Assembly (NCBI GenBank): GCA_958510875.1
Contig: OY294068.1
Location: 35,754,297-35,818,296, forward strand
Length of the DNA: 64,000 nt
DNA from: Endomychus coccineus
Taxonomy: Eukaryota > Arthropoda > Insecta > Coleoptera > Endomychidae
Direction: 5' to 3'
Positions 59,228-64,000 of this stretch are shown in pieces (position 1 is the stretch's first letter; the number at the start of each line of letters is the position of its first letter). The position numbers were made by a program, and so were the translations under genes. Below the pieces are notes generated by a model, which was not told the DNA's origin, ran no database searches, and saw nothing but the letters and a program-made list of their open reading frames with translations.

Positions 59228-60780
59228 GGGGAGAGTAGTACTAAGTGCAACTTTTGAATTTCCTCCAATTTGCGGTCATATTTTTTCAGAACTCGCTGTC
59301 AACGTTATAATGCATGTCTATTTACTTTTTACTATTTACAGAAAACAATTTTGAAAGTATGTGAGGTACAATTTTAGATATGTGAATGATAATGTTGGTA
59401 TACACCATATCCTAAAGAGACAGATTTGTTTACATTCAAATACGATCAGACATTGCCAAAATTTCGGGCCACTCAGACCGCTGTATATTACAAGTATTGC
59501 CGTATGGAAAGTGGTTGTTCTGTGTGCCTGGAATATACAATCGAATTATAGAATATTTAAATATTGAACTATTCCATTCCATTGCATCATTTGTCCAGAA
59601 GGCGACAACGCCACGCACCCTTTATGAATGGGGACCTTGTTCTGTACTACGCAATTTGACAGCTCCCGTATTTCTCGTAGCTATTTCGGAGCGGTGTTGC
59701 CTTACAAGTGGTACCAAGTTTTCAATCATAGTTACAGCGTTGCCAATAAGGAGTAATTAAGACTCGGCGACAAAGAGGTCCGTTGGTTTTCTTTGTCATA
59801 CTTCATGTAATCATTGCGACAAGTCAAATGGAGTTTTATGAATGAAATGTTTCGTCTCCTTAGCATAACAGGTCTATGGAATACAAAATTTTGATTTGAT
59901 CCGTATATGTAGCTATTATTAGACCTAACATATCAATTTAGGGCGTTTTTAAGCAATTGCCTCAAGCGAAATACATATTAAACAGGGGTTCAACTTTCAA
60001 TGTGTAAAAGTACTAACTGAGAAGACAACCCGTGTACTAAGTGAGACACCAAGTACATGCATCATTGCTTGAATTTAAATAATATATTTTCTCAGAACTC
60101 AGTTTTTATGGACTAAATATGATTGTAAAGCCTTTTGTAGATGCCAAGACAACCCAAGCCCAGAAAAATTGTTAATTTGATCTTGAACGAATATTATTCA
60201 ATTAGAGCTACTGCGATCTGGCCGTTAGAATTGCTGAAGCTTTTGAAAAGTCCTTTACACCAACAAATAGAGTAGCGGGGTTCCTAAAATCAGATATTCA
60301 TTCATTCCCCTAATGTGTTTACAAAAAATGATTTCCATATTTCATCGGTGACAGATCGCCCGTTACCTGAACCTGACATTGAACCAAGTACGTCGGGCTA
60401 AAGCAGAACGAGCTCTTGAAGAAAATTCAGAAAGAACGAAGACCTTAAATACTCTTAGAATAAAAAAACGTTCAAACAAGTAAGTTATGACAAGAATGTC
60501 ACAGCCGACGTCCAATGAAAATTTCAGGGGTAAATATTGAAATCACTCCTCCAAAAAAGTAAAAGTTGTCTTCTGAAATAACATACCATTCAGACTCCGA
60601 AGAAAGAAAAGCTAATTGAGATAGAGAATATAAAACTTTCCAAAAAAGTTGAAGAAAACTTGATAGAATTAAACTAAAGGAACCAGAGGTAGAAAATGAC
60701 ACAAGTAATGAAGGGGTAGTAGAGTATGAGGATATCAGAGAGAAATGAACTATTTTGTGTCCCACCTAGTACTACTTCCC
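59228..60780 (+). mobile_element. pogo/Tigger-like transposon, internally deleted
   Basis: Candidate tips GGGGAGAGTAGTACTAAGTG (left) and CTAGTACTACTTCCC (right) form an imperfect inverted repeat. From 60141 the plus strand reads MPRQPKPRKIVNLILNEYYS. Soon after comes SVTDRPLPEPDIEPSTSG, the C-terminal segment seen in pogo/Tigger (jerky-like) transposases. The catalytic core is absent. The extent of the element rests on the imperfect tips. Confidence 0.55.
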
Positions 60781-61287
60781 ACTATTTTAAGCATATATAG
60801 ACAGGATACCAAACTCCGTGATTGAATTATGACTATGATATGAATAGTTGGAGCCAACGTAGGCGGTTGCGTAAAAATCATGCGTACAAGGCGCCTTCGT
60901 CGGATAATACGACTCCAATTTCGTTTAATGTTTAATGTGCATATCCCTGTAAGCCGGTTTTTACATAACCGACGAGGCCACTCCTCTGTATTTTGCACAT
61001 AACAAGTATGATTTTACTACAGCTTGCCTTGAGTAGCCACATAGGGCGTTTGGCATCCTTCTTATATATACTCTTAAGTTACACGTTACATATCGAATTG
61101 AGGTTCACAAATACATAGAACTAAGAAATATGGAATATCACAGATAACACAAATCAGAGTTTTTGATTGAATAGTACGTATGATAAACGGATGAACCCCA
61201 TCTCCTAACCACTTGGTAAAATCAGCAATAATCCAATAAATATCTTCCAAACTCTGTTTTATGCTTAGCTGTAATTAGGATGATATA
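60781..61287. other. Intergenic sequence, nothing recognised
   Basis: No supported feature. Confidence 0.4.
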
Positions 61288-62473
61288 CAGGTGGTTCAGT
61301 TTATATCATCAGAATTTCACCAGCCAATAGTTTATCGAAGAATGAAGGTATTTTGTATAGTAAAATATGGTCGAATTTAGTTTTCTTTTTGATGTACAGG
61401 GTGTTAAAAAAATAAATTATTTTAAATAATTTGTTATGTTGTTATAAATTAATAATGAAAAAAGATAGCCGCCTGAAATTTTGCATAGATATTTTCCTTC
61501 TTATTCTTCATTAAATAGTGGTTTTAATTATTTTATTTACAACACAGAGGCGTGCGCACGGGTTTCCTCAAGAATACATTTTTCAATAAAACGTACGCCA
61601 CTGTTTTTCTTAGAACACCAACTGCAGAGAGGATTTGCCAATCCTGCAATTTTTTGATAACTCAACTCAAAAAAAAAAAACTTTGAAAATAATCATGTGA
61701 CCAATTACTGAATTTGTGAATAAAAAACTTATCCACCGAGTTCAAAATAAATTTATTTTACTTAAAGGGAAAACAATATTAAGCATACTTCAAATATCAA
61801 CTAGACAAGATTCACAATTAAATTAAGTAATGTAAGAACTGTTTGAAATGGGAACCATTTTGCTGGATGCACAATCGACAGCGTCTTATGTTGGAATGGT
61901 TTAAATTTAGTAAAATATTGTTATTAATATTTGCACAAGCATTCTGAACTTCCAAGGAGTAGCTCCTCCCGGGTAGGTACTAGGGTCGCATTGACGGTAT
62001 CTTTAAGATAAACCCATAGATAAAAATCTAATGGATTTAAATCTGGAGATCGCGGAGGTCAAGCAACGGGACCCCCACGACCAATCTATCAAAATATCTA
62101 TCAAGCCACTGACGAACATTTCGGCTAAGATGAGCTGGGCATCCATCAAGTTGGAACCAAGCTTGTCTTCACATAACAAGAGGAATTTCATCCCACATAT
62201 TGGGACTTTCTGTCTACAAAAACTCTAAGAAGTTGTAAATAAATTAATTACAACCACTATTCAATGAAGAATACAAAGAAAAAGATCTATGCAAAATTTC
62301 AGGAGGCTACTACCTTTTTTCATTATCAATTTATAACAAATTATTTAAATTTCTTCAACACCCTGTACATCAAAAAGGAAACAAAATTCGATCATATTTT
62401 ACTATACAAAATACCTTTATTTTTCGATAAACTATTGACTGGTGAATATGATGATATAAACTGAACCATCCTG
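61288..62473 (-). mobile_element. mariner-type transposon, internally deleted, long terminal inverted repeats
   Basis: TA flanks both ends (61286-61287 and 62474-62475). Inverted repeats of about 230 bp begin CAGG(T/A)TGGTTCAGTTTATA. The minus strand retains the second-Asp region FQLDGCPAHLSRNVRQWLDR (about 62085-62165) and the C-terminal IRRCRLCIQQNGSHFKQF (near 61880). The N-terminal half is missing. Confidence 0.85.
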
Positions 62474-62590
62474 TATAGAGGGTGAAAATCAGTTTATGTA
62501 CACTATTATAGCAACTATGGTAAGTGTCAATATCAAACTTAATGTGACATGGTCAGCGACATAACTTTTTTTGGGTAATTATTATTTCAG

Positions 62591-62795
62591 ATTAATTTCC
62601 TCCCATCAAAATAAAAAGAATCAGACACCTTCATTTATGATGGAGTGGTTTGACAATAACTACAATTACCTGGAGGGGCCAAAAAACCTTTACAAGCATA
62701 TAAAACATAAGCCATTCTGTGGAAGGTTTGAAACCAATTTGAACAATGCAGCAACGCGCTTTGCCAACTTTTCCATTGCTAGCCAACAAATGTAG
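62591..62795 (+). CDS. Putative terminal exon of an unidentified plus-strand gene
   Basis: An acceptor (TTATTATTTCAG, ending 62590) precedes an open segment of 67 residues with entry phase one, ending in TAG at 62793-62795. It includes TPSFMMEWFDNNYNYLEGP and PFCGRFETNLNNAATRF. The composition is protein-like (Trp, Phe, charged residues), but no family was recognised. Upstream exons would lie beyond the transposon at 61288-62473. It converges on the exon at 63258-63460. Confidence 0.4.
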
Positions 62796-63257
62796 TTCTT
62801 AGTCATTCAAGTTTTTCAGATTATTGCTCATTCTGATTTATTTTATATAAATTTAGAATATTGTATGGAATTACTTCGGGACTCATTTTAAATATTCTCA
62901 ATATCTTCTTGAAGTCCATATATAACACATTACCTATTGACCATCCTACGGAAATGAGTAGTGTCAGGCCAGATGTAGGATGCCAATCAAAACAACAAAT
63001 TTTTTAGAGTACATCTATATTACCTTACAACATGCAACAGTATGCTTTCACTTTCTAGTACTGTTCATTAGAAAGAACAAATACTATTTCCAAGAGTAAG
63101 GTTACTCAAATTGAATGATGGTTGATATGCAGTTTACAATGAAACTGAATAAGATAAAGCAGTTCCTTCTTCAGATATACTGATATGCTCCAATCATAAT
63201 ATTAATTCTCAACGAATTGAATAAACATTCATTGTTTTCCCTAAGTGAATTAGACAC

Positions 63258-63460
63258 TTATAATAAGGCATTTGTGGCATTATTCAGATTCAACAAAGGC
63301 AACTCTGGACATTTATGCAAGAGTGCATAGGCTGGCGAATTTACGTCTATAGCTAATGTAATACCTGACTTATAATCTGCGGGTATCGATACATGTGATG
63401 TTATTGCTGAATTAGGTCTTGATCCTCTATGCTTCTCTCTTATTATTTTTGCTATTTGTC
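63258..63460 (-). CDS. Putative terminal exon of an unidentified minus-strand gene
   Basis: On the minus strand an acceptor (CTTAATTTTAG, just above 63460) leads into an open segment of 66 residues ending TAA at 63258. It includes QIAKIIREKHRGSRPNSAIT and SIPADYKSGITLAIDVNS. Length and phase are consistent (two bases, then whole codons). It looks like real coding sequence, but I do not recognise the family. The rest of the gene would lie to the right, beyond the Penelope fragment and window edge. Confidence 0.5.
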
Positions 63461-63724
63461 CTAAAATTAAGAAACTCTATTATTCTTAAATAAAATTCAG
63501 AAGTGTTTTATTCGAAACCGAATATTGGTTTTAACATGAGTACAAACTATCCAGAAAATATCACGATTCAAATGTTTTTAAGGAAAACGTCAAAAAATTA
63601 AATTATTGATATTGAGTACACCACTAAGTGATACTTAATTATCTCCAACCTTCAAAGAAGCACCTACATTAAAAGAGATATACATTAGTACATTTAAATA
63701 AGACAACATAAACGCTTATAAGTA

Positions 63725-64000
63725 CGGAATAATCACCCTTATCCACTAAAAATACCATTAAAGTACTAAGCACCTTTCAGCTACCAAGTCGTCATCAGAG
63801 TAAACTAAATTAGAAAACAATGTACCAGTTTAAATACTATTTTGGGATAAATCTGAATTTAATAAATTGCATTTTCGCTTACACATTTCCATCCCTTCTA
63901 AATGACATAGATATTTGTCAGCACTGTGTTGTCACTTACATAACTTAAAAACAAATAAGGGAAATACTTTATGAATTTTTCAACTTTGTGATAACACCCA
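63725..64000 (-). mobile_element. Penelope-like element fragment (family 1), minus orientation
   Basis: It matches the terminal block and adjoining sequence at 3325-3600, including CTTATCCACTAAAAATAC, TTTACTCTGATGA on the minus strand and ACATTTCC(A/G)TCCCTTC. The stem II hairpin of the hammerhead-like motif is damaged here. It runs to the window edge. Confidence 0.75.

Noticed and set aside
59361..59760. Two overlapping plus-strand frames of 68 and 87 codons
   Set aside because: They lie within the assigned pogo-like element, but show no transposase motif and no splice context.

Overview
This is an AT-rich, intron-containing nuclear segment of an animal genome. Five protein genes are recognisable: soluble adenylyl cyclase, mRpS17, Fcp1, Rab2 and a TSSK-type kinase. 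The gene content and the transposon mix (Tc1/mariner types with long terminal repeats, MULE, Penelope-like, hAT, pogo, I/R1-type and other non-LTR elements) suggest an insect, perhaps a beetle. The species call is inference. There are no bacterial operons, rRNA genes or CRISPR arrays.

Layout. 1-14.3 kb: the 5' half of an ADCY10-like soluble adenylyl cyclase on the minus strand, running off the left edge. Its introns carry a Tc1 element, two head-to-head Penelope-like elements (one split by a MULE with a clean 9-bp target duplication) and a hAT remnant. 15.3-15.8 kb: mRpS17 on the plus strand, divergent from the cyclase. 16-25 kb: a tRNA-derived SINE, one unidentified terminal exon, two large foldback (palindromic) elements and Penelope and mariner debris. 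25.5-31.6 kb: a complete five-exon Fcp1 CTD phosphatase on the minus strand, with a mariner-type transposon in its largest intron. 32-35.7 kb: MITE and LINE debris. 35.8-37.5 kb: a complete four-exon Rab2 on the minus strand. 38-40.3 kb: two more repeat elements. 40.9-49.7 kb: a complete six-exon testis-specific-type kinase on the plus strand, with introns full of transposons. 49.9-62.5 kb: almost entirely transposon remains. 62.6-63.5 kb: two candidate terminal exons of unidentified convergent genes. The right edge is another Penelope fragment.

The genes do not form a pathway. Fcp1 resets RNA polymerase II, Rab2 acts in ER-Golgi traffic and mRpS17 acts in mitochondrial translation. The cyclase and the TSSK kinase are families often linked to sperm function. 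The exon models were built by joining reading frames at GT/AG sites with matching phases. The most interesting observations are: the cyclase C1 domain lacks both canonical metal-binding aspartates; hammerhead-ribozyme-like motifs recur at the ends of two Penelope families; the MULE insertion has an internal empty-site control; and a series of long palindromic elements appears to be non-coding or built by inverted duplication of a transposase 3' end.
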